Source: Schaedlerella arabinosiphila
Lineage (GTDB): Bacteria > Bacillota > Clostridia > Lachnospirales > Lachnospiraceae
Reading direction: 5' to 3'
Length of the DNA: 64,000 nucleotides
Assembly: GCF_003885045.1 (NCBI RefSeq)
Contig: NZ_RHJS01000002.1
Location: 2,852,001 to 2,916,000, forward strand
The translations under genes and the position numbers were made by a program. The notes under the pieces were generated by a model. It was not told the DNA's origin and ran no database searches. It saw nothing but the letters and a program-made list of their open reading frames with translations. Shown in pieces: positions 44,784 to 54,139 of the stretch. Each line of letters begins with the position of its first letter. Positions within the stretch are counted from its first letter, which is position 1.

Positions 44784-44830
44784 GGCCGCGCTCGCTGCTG
44801 ATCCTCTTTTTAGAGGTAGCGAGCGCGGCC
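44784..44830 (+). promoter_or_regulatory. Strong hairpin in the transposase leader
   Basis: Perfect 13-base arms GGCCGCGCTCGCT and AGCGAGCGCGGCC with an inner small stem. It lies 50 bases ahead of the transposase ATG. A likely function is to hinder translation of transcripts entering from outside, a known way for IS elements to limit transposase. Confidence 0.7.
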
Positions 44831-44879
44831 CTTGGATTTAGAGCGATATATGATTCTAATCCAAGGAGGTACATTCGTT

Positions 44880-46205
44880 ATGTTTCATGAAAAAATCAAG
44901 GCTCTTTTTTCTTCTGCTGTGGACAGCGTTGCGTCCACAATCTCAAAATACTCCGTCCACCCAGACAAGGATTTTACCCGCCAGAAAAAGCTTCCACCGG
45001 ATAAGCTCATTACGTTTTTGGTTTCCCAGGGCTCTTCCTCCACTTCCGAGGAACTTTTGGAGTTTTTTGATCTGGATGCAGATGCCCCTTCCGTTTCCGC
45101 ACTCAATCAGCAACGGGCAAAGTTAAAACCGGAAGCCATGGAAGCCGTTTTTCATCACTTCCATTCCTCACTCTCTTCCTTGGAAGGCGCAGACGGCTAT
45201 GAATCCATTGCTGCGGATGGCTCTACCTTTTCCTTTTTCAGTAAGCCCACGTTTGCTTCCCCTGACTACTTTGTTTCCGAAGGGCATTCTGCCAAAGGAT
45301 TTTACAGTTTGCATTTAAATGCCCTGTACAATCTGGACAAGCACATCTATACCGATGCACTGATCCAGCCGATTCACAATAAGGATGAATACCGGGCCTT
45401 TGCCACCCTGGTGGACCGCCATCAGACTTCCCCCTGGAAAAAGACTATTTTTATCGGTGACCGTGGTTACTGCTCCTATAATAATATGGCCCATGTGCTC
45501 AAAAAAGGGCAGTTTTTCCTCTTCCGCGCAAAGGATATCCATTCCAAAGGCCTTCTTTCCGGTTTTGATTTTCCTGACAAGGAATCCTTTGACATCCGGG
45601 TTCGGGTCACCCTGGTACGCAGCCAGTCAAAAAAGATTGCTGTAGAGGGATACCGCCGTTTTGTCGATAAGGCAACCTCCTTTGATTTTATTGAGTACGG
45701 GACACGGGATACCTACCAGCTTACGTTCCGCATTGTCAGGTTTCCCATATCAGAGTCCACTTATGAGTGCCTGGTTACCAATCTCCCGGAAGAGGAATTT
45801 CCGCCAAAGCGTCTAAAAGAGCTTTATTTTTCCAGGTGGGGCGTGGAATCCTCATTTCGGAAACTGAAATATACCATCGGATTGATCAATTTCCATTCTT
45901 ATAAGCCGGACTTTGTCAAACAGGAAATATGGGCAAAACTCATCGTCTACAACTTGACAGAAAGTATCATCAACCATACTGCTGTGGTCCATCAAAAGAA
46001 GACAAAGCATGATTACAAAATACATTTTGGTACAGCAGCCCATATTTGCAGGGTGTTCCTACGTCCTTCTGTGAAAGAAGGCTCAATCAATGTAACCGCC
46101 CTGCTTCAGCGCAGGTTGATCCCGATCCGAAATGAACGGCAGTATCACAGGCTAAAGACAGCCCATTTCCGGAGGCCGCGATATCTTATATACCGGGCAG
46201 CCTGA
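44880..46205 (+). CDS. IS4-family DDE transposase
   Basis: 441 residues from the ATG at 44880, behind AAGGAGG; the upstream in-frame ATG at 44832 has no site. The first catalytic Asp is in SIAADGSTFSFFSK, the second in FIGDRGYCSYNNM, and the Glu lies in the YREK motif LYFSRWGVESSFRKLKYTIG. Insertion of a beta-strand domain between the second Asp and the Glu is typical of the family. All elements for activity are present. It differs from the split transposase at 35-41 kb, so there are two unrelated IS4-group elements in this window. Confidence 0.93.
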   Translation: MFHEKIKALFSSAVDSVASTISKYSVHPDKDFTRQKKLPPDKLITFLVSQGSSSTSEELLEFFDLDADAPSVSALNQQRAKLKPEAMEAVFHHFHSSLSSLEGADGYESIAADGSTFSFFSKPTFASPDYFVSEGHSAKGFYSLHLNALYNLDKHIYTDALIQPIHNKDEYRAFATLVDRHQTSPWKKTIFIGDRGYCSYNNMAHVLKKGQFFLFRAKDIHSKGLLSGFDFPDKESFDIRVRVTLVRSQSKKIAVEGYRRFVDKATSFDFIEYGTRDTYQLTFRIVRFPISESTYECLVTNLPEEEFPPKRLKELYFSRWGVESSFRKLKYTIGLINFHSYKPDFVKQEIWAKLIVYNLTESIINHTAVVHQKKTKHDYKIHFGTAAHICRVFLRPSVKEGSINVTALLQRRLIPIRNERQYHRLKTAHFRRPRYLIYRAA

Positions 46206-46447
46206 AAGCATTTTTACCTTAAATATAGATATTTTTTAAGCAGATGCGGATCTGCTTAGTCGTCATGCCCAAAAATAATTTTCACCTCTTTCATTATGAT
46301 CCGAACAGTCTCTCAGACACAAGCAAAAACATATGTTCTGGCTTGTGCTGTGAAAACAAGTCCACTTTATATCTAATAATTTATAGAACACCGGTCTGGC
46401 TTTGTTTAACTAAATGACATTGCCGTGTGAACAGTAACCACCCGTTT

Positions 46448-47389
46448 TCAGCGGAACATATCTTTCGTCAAAGGGATATTTCCGGAGTCATCCGTCCGGT
46501 CTGTTCCCTCCGGCTTTTCATCAATTCTCTGGATCAGCACAAACATGGCCGCGCCGAAAAATGCACAGGCCACGACCGTCACCGCCAGCCGGATAAACGC
46601 ACCGCAGATCCAGTCCAGAAAGCCGGTCTCGGTCATGATCAGAGAAGTAAGATTGGCCGTCACATGGAGCAGGATTGCCGCTTTCAGCGATCCATATTTT
46701 TCACACACATAGGCAAGCAGCATTCCCAGGCCCATGGCATAGAGAAACTGAACCAGGTTGCCGTGGCTGAACCCGAACAGGATGGAAATACTGAGTGCTG
46801 CCGGGAAAAATCCCATCAGCGCGCGGCACCGTCTGAACAAGAGCCCCCGGAACAGCAGTTCCTCGGAAACGGGAATGATCAGCCCCAGGCAGACCACCTG
46901 AACTGCAAAGGCCGGAGCATAAAAGACCGCCGATGTATTTTGATAGCTCTCACTTACAAATGCCAGATTGGTCATCACGATCAACACATTTCCGCCGATA
47001 CACACCATGGCTCCAAGAATGGCCGTCCAAATGTACTGATACGCGGGCGCTTTTTTATTGACCGGGAGTCCTTGCATCTGCTCCTGCAGCCGGTCCCTTC
47101 GGTACAGCAGCGCAAGTACCGGAATGGTCAACAGCGCCGCTGCCGCAAGCATCTGAACCTGGTAACGGGCCGCCATGTCCAGCAGCATCGTCTGCATCTG
47201 GGCCGCCGCCTCCATAAACTCTTCATTGGTCATGGAATCCTTCCATGCCACGGACTGAATCACCTCGGGCACGGATACGATGACCATAACCAGCGACGCA
47301 ATCATGGCCCCCACAAATTCAATCCCCCAATAAATCAGAAACGGCCCGAACAGATACCAGAATCTGTTTTTTCCCGGAGCTTTGTTCAT
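46448..47389 (-). CDS. CPBP-family intramembrane metalloprotease
   Basis: 313 residues with about eight membrane helices. The three motifs of the Abi/CPBP (CAAX-like) proteases are present: PVSEELLFRGLLFRRC (EExxxR), SILFGFSHGNLVQFLY (FxxxH) and AAILLHVTANL (HxxxN/B). In bacteria such proteins are linked to bacteriocin self-immunity or to processing of membrane proteins; the substrate here is unknown. It follows the alanyl-tRNA editing gene after 85 bases. GGAGATG precedes the start. Confidence 0.9.
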   Translation of the reverse strand: MNKAPGKNRFWYLFGPFLIYWGIEFVGAMIASLVMVIVSVPEVIQSVAWKDSMTNEEFMEAAAQMQTMLLDMAARYQVQMLAAAALLTIPVLALLYRRDRLQEQMQGLPVNKKAPAYQYIWTAILGAMVCIGGNVLIVMTNLAFVSESYQNTSAVFYAPAFAVQVVCLGLIIPVSEELLFRGLLFRRCRALMGFFPAALSISILFGFSHGNLVQFLYAMGLGMLLAYVCEKYGSLKAAILLHVTANLTSLIMTETGFLDWICGAFIRLAVTVVACAFFGAAMFVLIQRIDEKPEGTDRTDDSGNIPLTKDMFR

Positions 47390-47474
47390 CTTTTCATCTC
47401 CTCACTTTCTCCAGCAGCAGTGCGCAATGTATCCCGCGCCGACTGCAATCCCGCGGCATACCGCCTGTGCGGCT

Positions 47475-48863
47475 CTAAAAACCGTATTCCTGCATCCACG
47501 CCCTCAGTTCCGTCTTTGTACCTTTCAAAGAGCCCTGCACCATTTCCGGCTTTCCGCCGCCTCTCCCTGAAAAGGCAGCGTTCAGTTCCTTCACCATTTT
47601 TCTCAGATCCACGCTTCTGCTTCCGATCACATAGCGGTAGCCGTCGCGGTCATCTCCGCAGAATACGGCACATAATTCGTGCCCTCTCTCCAGCACCAGG
47701 TTCATCAGCAGCCTGGGGCCGTCTCCTTCCAGCCCGGACTCGAACAGGCACACAGCCGCTCCCTGCCCGTCGCTTTCCCTGGCCTTAAACCGCAGCATTT
47801 CCCTCTGCTGCTCTGCCAGCCTTGCTTTGAGCTGCGCGCATTCTTCCTTCAAATGCTCCACCGCCTCGGCCACCTCGTCTTCCTTTGCGCAGAGCGCCCC
47901 GGAAATGCGCCTCACAGATGCGGATTTTCTGTCATAATCAGCCAAAGCCCGGAATCCGCAGAGCATAGTGACCCGGACGCCGCCTTTGTACCGCTGTACA
48001 TTGGTCAGCTTGATCACTCCGATCTCCCCGGTTTTTTCCACATGGGGAGCGCAGCAGGCGCACACATCGAATCCTGGGATCGTTACGATCCGAACCTGCC
48101 CCTCGATCTCGATCTTGCTGCGGTACTCCAATCCCGCAAGCTCTTCTTTGGATGGATAGGAAACCAGGATATCCAGGTTTTCCGCCACAGCCTCATTTGC
48201 CCGGAGCTCAATCTCATGCAGCTCCTCCCGGGTGATCTCCCCGTTAAAATCCATGGTGCAGTCCGCGCTGCCCAGATGAAAGCCCACATTGTCATATCCG
48301 AACCGGGCGTGAACCAGCCCTGAGACAATGTGCTCCCCGGTGTGCTGCTGCATCTTCATAAATCGCTCCGTCCAGTCGATCTCCCCGGACACGATGCTGC
48401 CCGCAGGCAGGGGCCGATCCGTCATGTGAAATATCTTCCCGTCACGTTCCTTTACATCCAGAACCCGGATTCTGGTTTCCCGGCCTTCGGAGAGTTCCGA
48501 CGCGGATTCTGAGATCCTTACAGATTGTTCTCCGGACGCGCATTCTAAGAGCTGACCGCTTCGCTGCCCGTACAGATTCTTTTCCGGTGCCATAGTATCA
48601 GACATTATCTGTATCCAACCGGTATCCGCATACTGTCCTCCCCCTTCCGGGAAAAATGCGGTCCGATCCAGCACGATCTGATACCGCTCCGCTCTGGAAA
48701 CACCCGGGGCGCTGCCGGATTCCGCCGGACACCCTTCTTCCTTCGTAACTGCACTCATACAGCCGGATTCCTCCGGATGCACCGTCTCCATCCAAACGCA
48801 CTCCAGCACAGCCGCCGTAAACCTCAGCATATGGCTGTCTTTATAAAATAACTTTTCTGTCAT
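47475..48863 (-). CDS. Alanyl-tRNA editing protein (AlaX-L, with DHHA1 domain)
   Basis: About 462 residues. It has the N-terminal alanyl-tRNA synthetase-like beta domain, then the editing domain with zinc residues MQQHTGEHIVSGLVHARFGY (HxxxH) and FDVCACCAPHVEKTGEIGVI (CxxxH), and ends with a DHHA1 domain, SGRGGGKPEMVQGSLKG. Such proteins hydrolyse Ser- or Gly-tRNA(Ala) made in error. I prefer the ATG at 48863, ten bases after the argS stop, to the 48896 start that overlaps argS. An unusually long, acidic insert (about residues 25-100) separates the start from the core. Co-transcription with argS is likely. Confidence 0.9.
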   Translation of the reverse strand: MTEKLFYKDSHMLRFTAAVLECVWMETVHPEESGCMSAVTKEEGCPAESGSAPGVSRAERYQIVLDRTAFFPEGGGQYADTGWIQIMSDTMAPEKNLYGQRSGQLLECASGEQSVRISESASELSEGRETRIRVLDVKERDGKIFHMTDRPLPAGSIVSGEIDWTERFMKMQQHTGEHIVSGLVHARFGYDNVGFHLGSADCTMDFNGEITREELHEIELRANEAVAENLDILVSYPSKEELAGLEYRSKIEIEGQVRIVTIPGFDVCACCAPHVEKTGEIGVIKLTNVQRYKGGVRVTMLCGFRALADYDRKSASVRRISGALCAKEDEVAEAVEHLKEECAQLKARLAEQQREMLRFKARESDGQGAAVCLFESGLEGDGPRLLMNLVLERGHELCAVFCGDDRDGYRYVIGSRSVDLRKMVKELNAAFSGRGGGKPEMVQGSLKGTKTELRAWMQEYGF

Positions 48864-48873
48864 TTTCCGTGAT

Positions 48874-50640
48874 CTACATCCTTTCCGGCGCTTCAAATCC
48901 CAGAAGATCTATACAGGTCTCCAGCACCTCTTTTGTCAGCTTCAAAAGCGCAATATAGCCAGCCTTCTTCTCGGCATCCTCCTCCGCCAGAATCCTGGTT
49001 TCATGGTAAAATTTATTAAACGCATTTGCCGCGTCATAGATATATGCGCAGATCTTATGAGGCGCGATCTCCTCATAAACCGTATCAATCATCTCGTTAA
49101 ACTTCGCCGTCTCCAGCATCAGCGCCTTCTCGCACTCGCTCCCCGGCTCCCGAATCCGCAGGCCGTCTATAGAACCGCCGCCCTCCTGGTACTTATGCAG
49201 GATGGATTTGATCCGGACGATGGTATACAGGATATAAGGCCCCGTATTTCCCTCAAAAGAGGTAAACCGATCCACGTCAAAGATGTAGTCCTTGGACGCC
49301 TGGTTGGACAGGTCCCCGTACTTCACGGCCGCCAGCCCGACGGTCTGTGCCGTGGCCTCCGCCTCCTCCTCGGTGACGGTCCGGTTGTCCATGATCTTTT
49401 TCATCATCTCCTCGGTGATCTCCCGGAGCAGGTTTTCCAGGCGCATCACGCCGCCCTCCCGGGTCTTAAACGGCTTTCCGTCCTTTCCGTTCATCGTGCC
49501 GAAGCCCAGATACTTCAAGTCCACCTCCGGGCGCACGATCCCCGTCTTTTTCGCGCAGCGGAATACCTGTACAAAATGAAGCTCCTGCCGTTTGTCCACT
49601 ACATAAATGATCTGGTCGGGCTGATACAGGCTTTCCCGCTCCACCAGAGTCGCAAGATCCGTCGTATCATACAGCGCGGCGCCGTCCGATTTGAGAATCA
49701 TGCAGGGCGGCACGGCCTTGTTGTCATCCTCCTCTGCCACATCCACCACCAGGGCGCCGTCGTCGTAGTGCGCAAATCCCTTTTCTTTCAGCATTTGGAC
49801 CATATCCGGTATATACTTCTGCACATCCGCCTCGCCCTTCCAGAGGTCAAAGTCCACATTCAGTACCTGATAATTCCTTTTCAAATCCGCCACAGACACA
49901 TCCATGATGTGCCGCCAGATCGCCCGGTAACCCCGGCGGCCGTTCTGCAGAAGGAACGTCGCCTGCAGTGCCTTTTCCCGGTATTCCTCATTTTCCTTGG
50001 CATAGGCGCTTGCCGTGGGATAGATCTCCTCCAGTTCCCCGATGGTAAACGGCGCTTCCGACGGATACTCGCCCTCATAGTCCTCCTGGAAATAAGGCAG
50101 ATCCGGCCGGCGCTTTTCCAGCTCCGTGATGATCAGCCCCATCTGATATCCCCAGTCTCCCAGATGGATATCCCCGATCACCCGGTTGCCTTTGAAACGG
50201 GCGATCCGCTTCACGCTTTCGCCGATGATCGCAGAGCGAAGATGTCCGACGTGGAGGGGCTTCGCCACATTCGGCCCGCCGTAGTCCACCATGACGGTCC
50301 TTGGGTTTTGTTCCTTCTCCACGCCCAGGTTCTCCGCCGCTGCCATTTCATTCAGAAAATCCGCCGCAAACGCAGGTTTTACTTTCAGGTTGATAAAGCC
50401 CGGGTTCACCGCCTCCGCATAGGAAAAAACCGCGCTCTCTTTCAGATGCGCCGTCACGTCCCCTGCGATCATTATAGGTGCCTTTTTGTAGGCTTTTGCC
50501 GCCGCCAGCGCTCCGTTGCACTGATATTCGCACAAATCCGGACGGTTCGACAGGCTTACCTTCGCATAAGTTTCGTCATATCCCGCTGCCCGGAATGCCT
50601 CTTCCATCTCCATTGTAATAAGTTTCAGCAATGTTTTCAC
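48874..50640 (-). CDS. argS: Arginyl-tRNA synthetase
   Basis: 588 residues if translation starts at the GTG at 50640, behind GGAGAG. A probable promoter (50702-50730) would put the transcript start below the alternative ATG at 50703, which supports the GTG. Class I signatures are present: AKPLHVGHLRSAIIG (HIGH) and the degenerate KMSKS region GKPFKTREGGVMRLE, normal for ArgRS. The N-terminal Add1 domain has LSNRPDLCEYQCNGALAAAK, and the C-terminal DALR anticodon-binding domain ends the protein. It charges tRNA-Arg; one tRNA-Arg gene lies 1.4 kb away. Confidence 0.95.
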   Translation of the reverse strand: MKTLLKLITMEMEEAFRAAGYDETYAKVSLSNRPDLCEYQCNGALAAAKAYKKAPIMIAGDVTAHLKESAVFSYAEAVNPGFINLKVKPAFAADFLNEMAAAENLGVEKEQNPRTVMVDYGGPNVAKPLHVGHLRSAIIGESVKRIARFKGNRVIGDIHLGDWGYQMGLIITELEKRRPDLPYFQEDYEGEYPSEAPFTIGELEEIYPTASAYAKENEEYREKALQATFLLQNGRRGYRAIWRHIMDVSVADLKRNYQVLNVDFDLWKGEADVQKYIPDMVQMLKEKGFAHYDDGALVVDVAEEDDNKAVPPCMILKSDGAALYDTTDLATLVERESLYQPDQIIYVVDKRQELHFVQVFRCAKKTGIVRPEVDLKYLGFGTMNGKDGKPFKTREGGVMRLENLLREITEEMMKKIMDNRTVTEEEAEATAQTVGLAAVKYGDLSNQASKDYIFDVDRFTSFEGNTGPYILYTIVRIKSILHKYQEGGGSIDGLRIREPGSECEKALMLETAKFNEMIDTVYEEIAPHKICAYIYDAANAFNKFYHETRILAEEDAEKKAGYIALLKLTKEVLETCIDLLGFEAPERM

Positions 50641-50701
50641 TTTATTCACTCTCCGTATGTTTATTTGCAATGCTTTACTGAAATATCCTTGTTCTTTTGA
50701 C

Positions 50702-50730
50702 ATTTTATCATCTATCCCGGATTCTAGCAA
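50702..50730 (-). promoter_or_regulatory. Probable argS promoter
   Basis: Minus strand TTGCTA (50730-50725), 17 bases, TAAAAT (50707-50702). It gives a leader of about 55 bases to the GTG start of argS. Confidence 0.5.
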
Positions 50731-50799
50731 GTGTTCATTACAATATTCATGGCCGCGGACTCGAACAAATTTTCTCTTTTTTATTTTTTGAAAAAATGG

Positions 50800-50828
50800 T
50801 TGCTTTTTCCTTCCCTGTCCGCTATAAT
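50800..50828 (+). promoter_or_regulatory. Promoter of the DUF5688 gene
   Basis: TTGCTT at 50800 and TATAAT at 50823 with a 17-base spacer; the gene starts 100 bases downstream. Confidence 0.7.
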
Positions 50829-50927
50829 CTACCTACATACTATTTTTCAAATCAATTTTCTGGGCACGATTTCGGTGCCGGCTTTCTCATTTTAATTTCA
50901 GGTGGACGCGCAGAAGAAAGGAGAAAA

Positions 50928-51854
50928 ATGACATATCAGGAATTTATTTGCGCTATTGAGACGAAAATGAATCAGAAACTGGAGGGAGGGGTTAAGGCCG
51001 CGCAATATACGGCGATCAAAAATAACGGAAAAGTAAAAAAGGGACTGCTCATAGAAACCCCGGGTGTGAATATTTCCCCCACGATCTATCTGGAGGAGTT
51101 TTATCAGCGTTTTACGGATGGGGAATCCATGGAAGGGCTTGTGCAGGAGATCCTGGATTTTTACCGCATTGTAAAATGCGACCAGTCCATGGATGCCAAT
51201 GGGATCAATCATTATGACGCCGTACAGGATAAGATCGTATTTAAGCTGATCCACACCGAGAAAAATCAGGAACTGCTCAAAGGGGTGCCCCACTTTCGGC
51301 TTCTGGACTTAAGTATCGTATTTTATGTACTGCTGGATGTAAACAGCCGGGGAACCGCCACCATGACGGTGAACAACGACCACCTGCAGTATTGGGACGT
51401 GACGGCGGAGGATTTATTCGCGCTGGCCCGCAGCAATGTAAAACGCCTGCTTCCGGCAGAATTGTTTACCATGCAGCAGGCAGTAGATGAGATTCTTTGC
51501 TCTGTTCCTGGCAAAAAGAAAAACCTTCTGCAGGAATCTGCCCCGGAGGGAGCTGACTTTATGTACGTGCTTTCCAATCCTGTCCGCAGCTTCGGCGCGG
51601 CGTGCATCGTCTACCCGGAAGTGCTGGACATGGCCGGACAGGTCCTGGGAGAAGACTATTACGTGCTCCCCAGCAGTGTCCATGAGGTGGTGCTTGTTCC
51701 TGTCTCAAAGAGCATGGAGCCGGGGGAAATGGATGCCATGGTCATGGAGATCAACCAGACCCAGGTCGCAGAAGAAGAGATTTTGAGCGATCACGCTTAC
51801 CTCTATCAAAGAGACGCCAGAAGTCTGGTCATGCAGCATTCGTTTCATCTGTAA
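50928..51854 (+). CDS. DUF5688 family protein
   Basis: 308 residues from the ATG at 50928, preceded by AAAGGAG. The sequence MTYQEFICAIETKMNQKLEG, followed by VNISPTIYLEEFYQRFTDGE and HFRLLDLSIVFYVLLDVNSR, matches a protein family abundant in Lachnospiraceae (DUF5688), often in many copies per genome. There is no signal peptide or membrane segment, so it is cytosolic. Its function is unknown. It has its own promoter and stands alone, divergent from argS. Confidence 0.88.
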   Translation: MTYQEFICAIETKMNQKLEGGVKAAQYTAIKNNGKVKKGLLIETPGVNISPTIYLEEFYQRFTDGESMEGLVQEILDFYRIVKCDQSMDANGINHYDAVQDKIVFKLIHTEKNQELLKGVPHFRLLDLSIVFYVLLDVNSRGTATMTVNNDHLQYWDVTAEDLFALARSNVKRLLPAELFTMQQAVDEILCSVPGKKKNLLQESAPEGADFMYVLSNPVRSFGAACIVYPEVLDMAGQVLGEDYYVLPSSVHEVVLVPVSKSMEPGEMDAMVMEINQTQVAEEEILSDHAYLYQRDARSLVMQHSFHL

Positions 51855-51951
51855 AAATCGTTACTGTGAATAGTAACTAAAAATCTTTTCAAAATCTTTT
51901 ATTCGGAAAATTTGTTCTTTACTTTTTCCAAAATATGTGTTAACATAATGA

Positions 51952-51989
51952 GTGCATTCCAGAGAGATGCTTCCTTTTCTGGAATGCAC
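51952..51989. repeat. Inverted repeat just upstream of tRNA-Arg
   Basis: Arms GTGCATTCCAG and CTGGAATGCAC, 11 bases each, separated by 16 bases. It ends eight bases before the tRNA, so it would lie in the 5' leader of the precursor or act as a stop for the DUF5688 transcript. Confidence 0.7.
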
Positions 51990-51996
51990 ATAATAC

Positions 51997-52068
51997 ACGT
52001 CTGTAGCTCAGTGGATAGAGCACTGCCCTCCGGAGGCAGGTGCGGCGGTTCGATCCCGCCCAGACGTG
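51997..52068 (+). tRNA. tRNA-Arg (CCG)
   Basis: Cloverleaf: acceptor ACGTCTG/CAGACGT, D-arm GCTCAGTGGATAGAGC, anticodon arm CTGCC-CTCCGGA-GGCAG with anticodon CCG (reads CGG), T-arm GGCGG-TTCGATC-CCGCC. The variable loop is short, with four bases. CCA is not encoded. Seven T follow, which can end transcription. It lies 1.4 kb from argS. Confidence 0.95.
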
Positions 52069-52079
52069 CTTTTTTTATG

Positions 52080-52263
52080 CCTGTACGGTTGCAATCCGAA
52101 GCCGCATTTTTATGCAATTTATTGCAATAAAAATGCGGCTTCGGATTAGCAACCTACCTCATTAATGAATAAAATGTGACTGCGTTAGCAGGCACAAAAG
52201 TGCGAAGCACGGATTTTATGAATGAGGTGGGTTGGATGCTCAAAGAGCATCCAACCGTACAGG
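52080..52263. repeat. Nested palindromic block downstream of tRNA-Arg
   Basis: Outer arms CCTGTACGGTTG (52080-52091) and CAACCGTACAGG (52252-52263). Inside are a long hairpin 52087-52154, with 20 uninterrupted pairs plus more, and a perfect 12-bp hairpin 52230-52256. No gene is present. The arrangement resembles a small non-autonomous repeat element next to a tRNA. Confidence 0.75.
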
Positions 52264-52282
52264 TGGAAAATTTCCCGCCGGA

Positions 52283-53179
52283 TTACGGCCGGATCTTCTC
52301 CTCCAGCTCTGGATCAAATTCCCCTTTCCGCAGCATTTCAATCTCGTATTTATAAGGCGCATAAGATTTCTTCTTATTTTCCGGATCTGGAATATAAGGC
52401 GTCTCCAGGATTTTCGGAACCGCTTCAAAATCCGGATGGTGCACGATGCGATTGAGCGCTTCAAATCCGATCTCCCCGAATCCGATATTTGCATGACGGT
52501 CTTTTGCGGCGCCGGGTACATTTTTGCTGTCATTGATATGAAATACGGCAATCTGGTCTTTTCCAAGTATCCGGTCAAATTCGCGGATTACATCGTCAAA
52601 GTGATGGATGATATCATATCCGCTGTCGCTGGTGTGGCAGGTGTCAAAGCAGACCCGCAGCTTCTCATTGTATACCACCCCGTCATAGATACGAGCCAGC
52701 TCCTCAAATGTGCGCCCCACCTCGGAGCCCTTTCCGGCCATAGTCTCCAGCGCAATGCAGCAGTCAACATCCCTGGTTAGCACCTCGTTCAGCCCTTTCA
52801 CGATCTGGGCGATCCCTTTATCCGCGCCTTCTCCCACATGAGCCCCGGGATGCAGGATCAGCACATGGCTTCTGCAGGCGATTGTCCGCTGGATTTCCTT
52901 TTCCAGAAATTCCACACCCAGTTGAAAGGTCTCCGGCTTTACGGAGTTGCCCAGATTGATGATATAGGGGGCATGGACAATGATCTCTTCAATCCCGCGT
53001 TCCCGCATGTACTCCCAGGCCGGTTCAATATTCAGCTCTTCCAGCCCCTTTCTGCGGGTATTCTGGGGCGCGCCGGTGTAAAACATAAATGTATTCGCCT
53101 GATAAGATACCGCTTCCTTCGCAGAGCCAAGCAGCATCTCCCTGCCGCTCATTCCTACATGTGAACCTATTTTCAGCAT
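52283..53179 (-). CDS. nfo: Deoxyribonuclease IV (AP endonuclease)
   Basis: 298 residues from the ATG at 53179, with AAAGGAA upstream. It opens [20 protein letters not shown] with the conserved His and has the family zinc ligands across a TIM barrel: [74 protein letters not shown], and [13 protein letters not shown], ending with [10 protein letters not shown]. The enzyme cuts 5' to abasic sites in base-excision repair, using three zinc ions. The length is normal. It stands alone between the palindromic block and efp. Confidence 0.95.
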   Translation of the reverse strand: MLKIGSHVGMSGREMLLGSAKEAVSYQANTFMFYTGAPQNTRRKGLEELNIEPAWEYMRERGIEEIIVHAPYIINLGNSVKPETFQLGVEFLEKEIQRTIACRSHVLILHPGAHVGEGADKGIAQIVKGLNEVLTRDVDCCIALETMAGKGSEVGRTFEELARIYDGVVYNEKLRVCFDTCHTSDSGYDIIHHFDDVIREFDRILGKDQIAVFHINDSKNVPGAAKDRHANIGFGEIGFEALNRIVHHPDFEAVPKILETPYIPDPENKKKSYAPYKYEIEMLRKGEFDPELEEKIRP

Positions 53180-53482
53180 AGTTTCAATTCCTTTCTCTCC
53201 CTTAAATTCTTTCAAATTCTCCCCACATGTACAGCATCCCTCAAGAGCAGAGAATCATATCTGATCCCTCTGATCTTCTGGTGTTAACACGTGCGTCATG
53301 AAAATAAAAACAATAAAAGCAGGACACCCCATCCTTACCAATGAAATATCCTGCTTCTTTATAACTGTTCCTATGCACAGTCCTTTCACTCACATGCGTA
53401 AAAAACAGCCAGCAAAGCTGTCTTGCCAATGCTGCGCATCTTGACTTTTTGCTTATGCGGGTGAAGTGATTGATTTCTGCCC
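53180..53482. other. Intergenic region between nfo and efp
   Basis: No supported gene. It holds the efp terminator (53399-53424) and a 10-base palindrome GTGTTAACAC at 53281-53290 upstream of nfo; I see no clear promoter pair. Confidence 0.6.
53399..53424 (-). terminator. Likely terminator of efp
   Basis: Minus strand ACAGC/GCTGT stem extended by AAG and T pairs, loop TTTGCTG, then a run of T. The stem is short but well placed, 60 bases after the efp stop. Confidence 0.55.
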
Positions 53483-54040
53483 TTATACTCTCGACAGATA
53501 CTCCCCTGTACGCGTATCGATCTTCAATACATCTCCGGTCTCTACAAACAGCGGCACCATAACCGTCGCCCCCGTCTCTACCGTAGCCGGCTTTGTCGCG
53601 CCCTGTGCGGTATCGCCCTTGAAGCCCGGCTCTGTTTCTGTGATCGCCAGTTCTACAAAAAGAGGCGGCTCTACAGAAAATACATTTCCGTTGTGGGAGC
53701 AGATCTTCACGCTCTCGTTCTCTTTTACGAACTTCAGAGCATCCCCTACCACCTCGGAATTCAAAGCGATCTGGTCATATGTCTCAACATCCATGAAGTT
53801 GTATAAGTCCCCATCCTGATACAGGTACTGCATCTCTTTCCTGTCGATATGAGCTTTCGGGAACTTCTCGGTGGGACGGAAGGTCTTCTCTACCACACCG
53901 CCGCTGATGATATTTTTCAGCTTTGTTCTGACAAACGCTGCACCTTTACCCGGCTTTACATGCTGAAATTCCAAAATCTGGTAAATATTTCCGTCAATCT
54001 CGACGGTAACGCCATTCTTAAATTCTCCTGCTGCGATCAT
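53483..54040 (-). CDS. efp: Translation elongation factor P
   Basis: 185 residues from the ATG at 54040, with AAGGAGGA upstream. The N-terminal KOW-like domain reads [20 protein letters not shown]; the modifiable loop is [17 protein letters not shown] with Lys at the tip. The two OB domains follow and end with [14 protein letters not shown], the family C-terminal signature. It frees ribosomes stalled at poly-proline. The PGKGAAF loop is usual for Clostridia, and no modification enzyme (EpmA) is seen here. It is 100 bases downstream of the YqeG-like gene. Confidence 0.96.
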   Translation of the reverse strand: MIAAGEFKNGVTVEIDGNIYQILEFQHVKPGKGAAFVRTKLKNIISGGVVEKTFRPTEKFPKAHIDRKEMQYLYQDGDLYNFMDVETYDQIALNSEVVGDALKFVKENESVKICSHNGNVFSVEPPLFVELAITETEPGFKGDTAQGATKPATVETGATVMVPLFVETGDVLKIDTRTGEYLSRV

Positions 54041-54139
54041 ATATAATCCTCCTTGCATCTACTCAGTTTCATTCATCGCAATTCAAAATCCTCGCTGGGT
54101 TACATTTTATAATAATTTCCAGCTTTTTTCAACCTTTTT

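Larger units (their letters stand above)
44516..46422 (+). mobile_element. Intact IS4-family insertion sequence with 10-bp target duplication
   Basis: 1907 bp bounded by perfect 17-base inverted repeats CAATGTCATTTAGTTAA (44516-44532 and 46406-46422). The 10-base sequence CCGTGTGAAC is repeated directly at 44506-44515 and 46423-46432, a length normal for IS4-family target duplications. It carries one transposase gene, complete and in frame, and a long hairpin in its leader. The perfect duplication suggests a fairly recent insertion. The site is a dispersed palindromic repeat between rbsK and the CPBP gene, so no gene was broken. Confidence 0.95.

Noticed and set aside
46427..47788. 453-codon plus-strand frame opposite the CPBP and AlaX genes
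   Set aside because: Runs across two real genes and their gap in antisense; no motif or start signal.
49003..50700. 565-codon open frame on the plus strand opposite argS
   Set aside because: Exact antisense shadow of argS, with no ribosome site and low-complexity composition.
51899..52130. Small frames on both strands over the tRNA
   Set aside because: They are translations of tRNA-Arg and its flanks, a common false gene.
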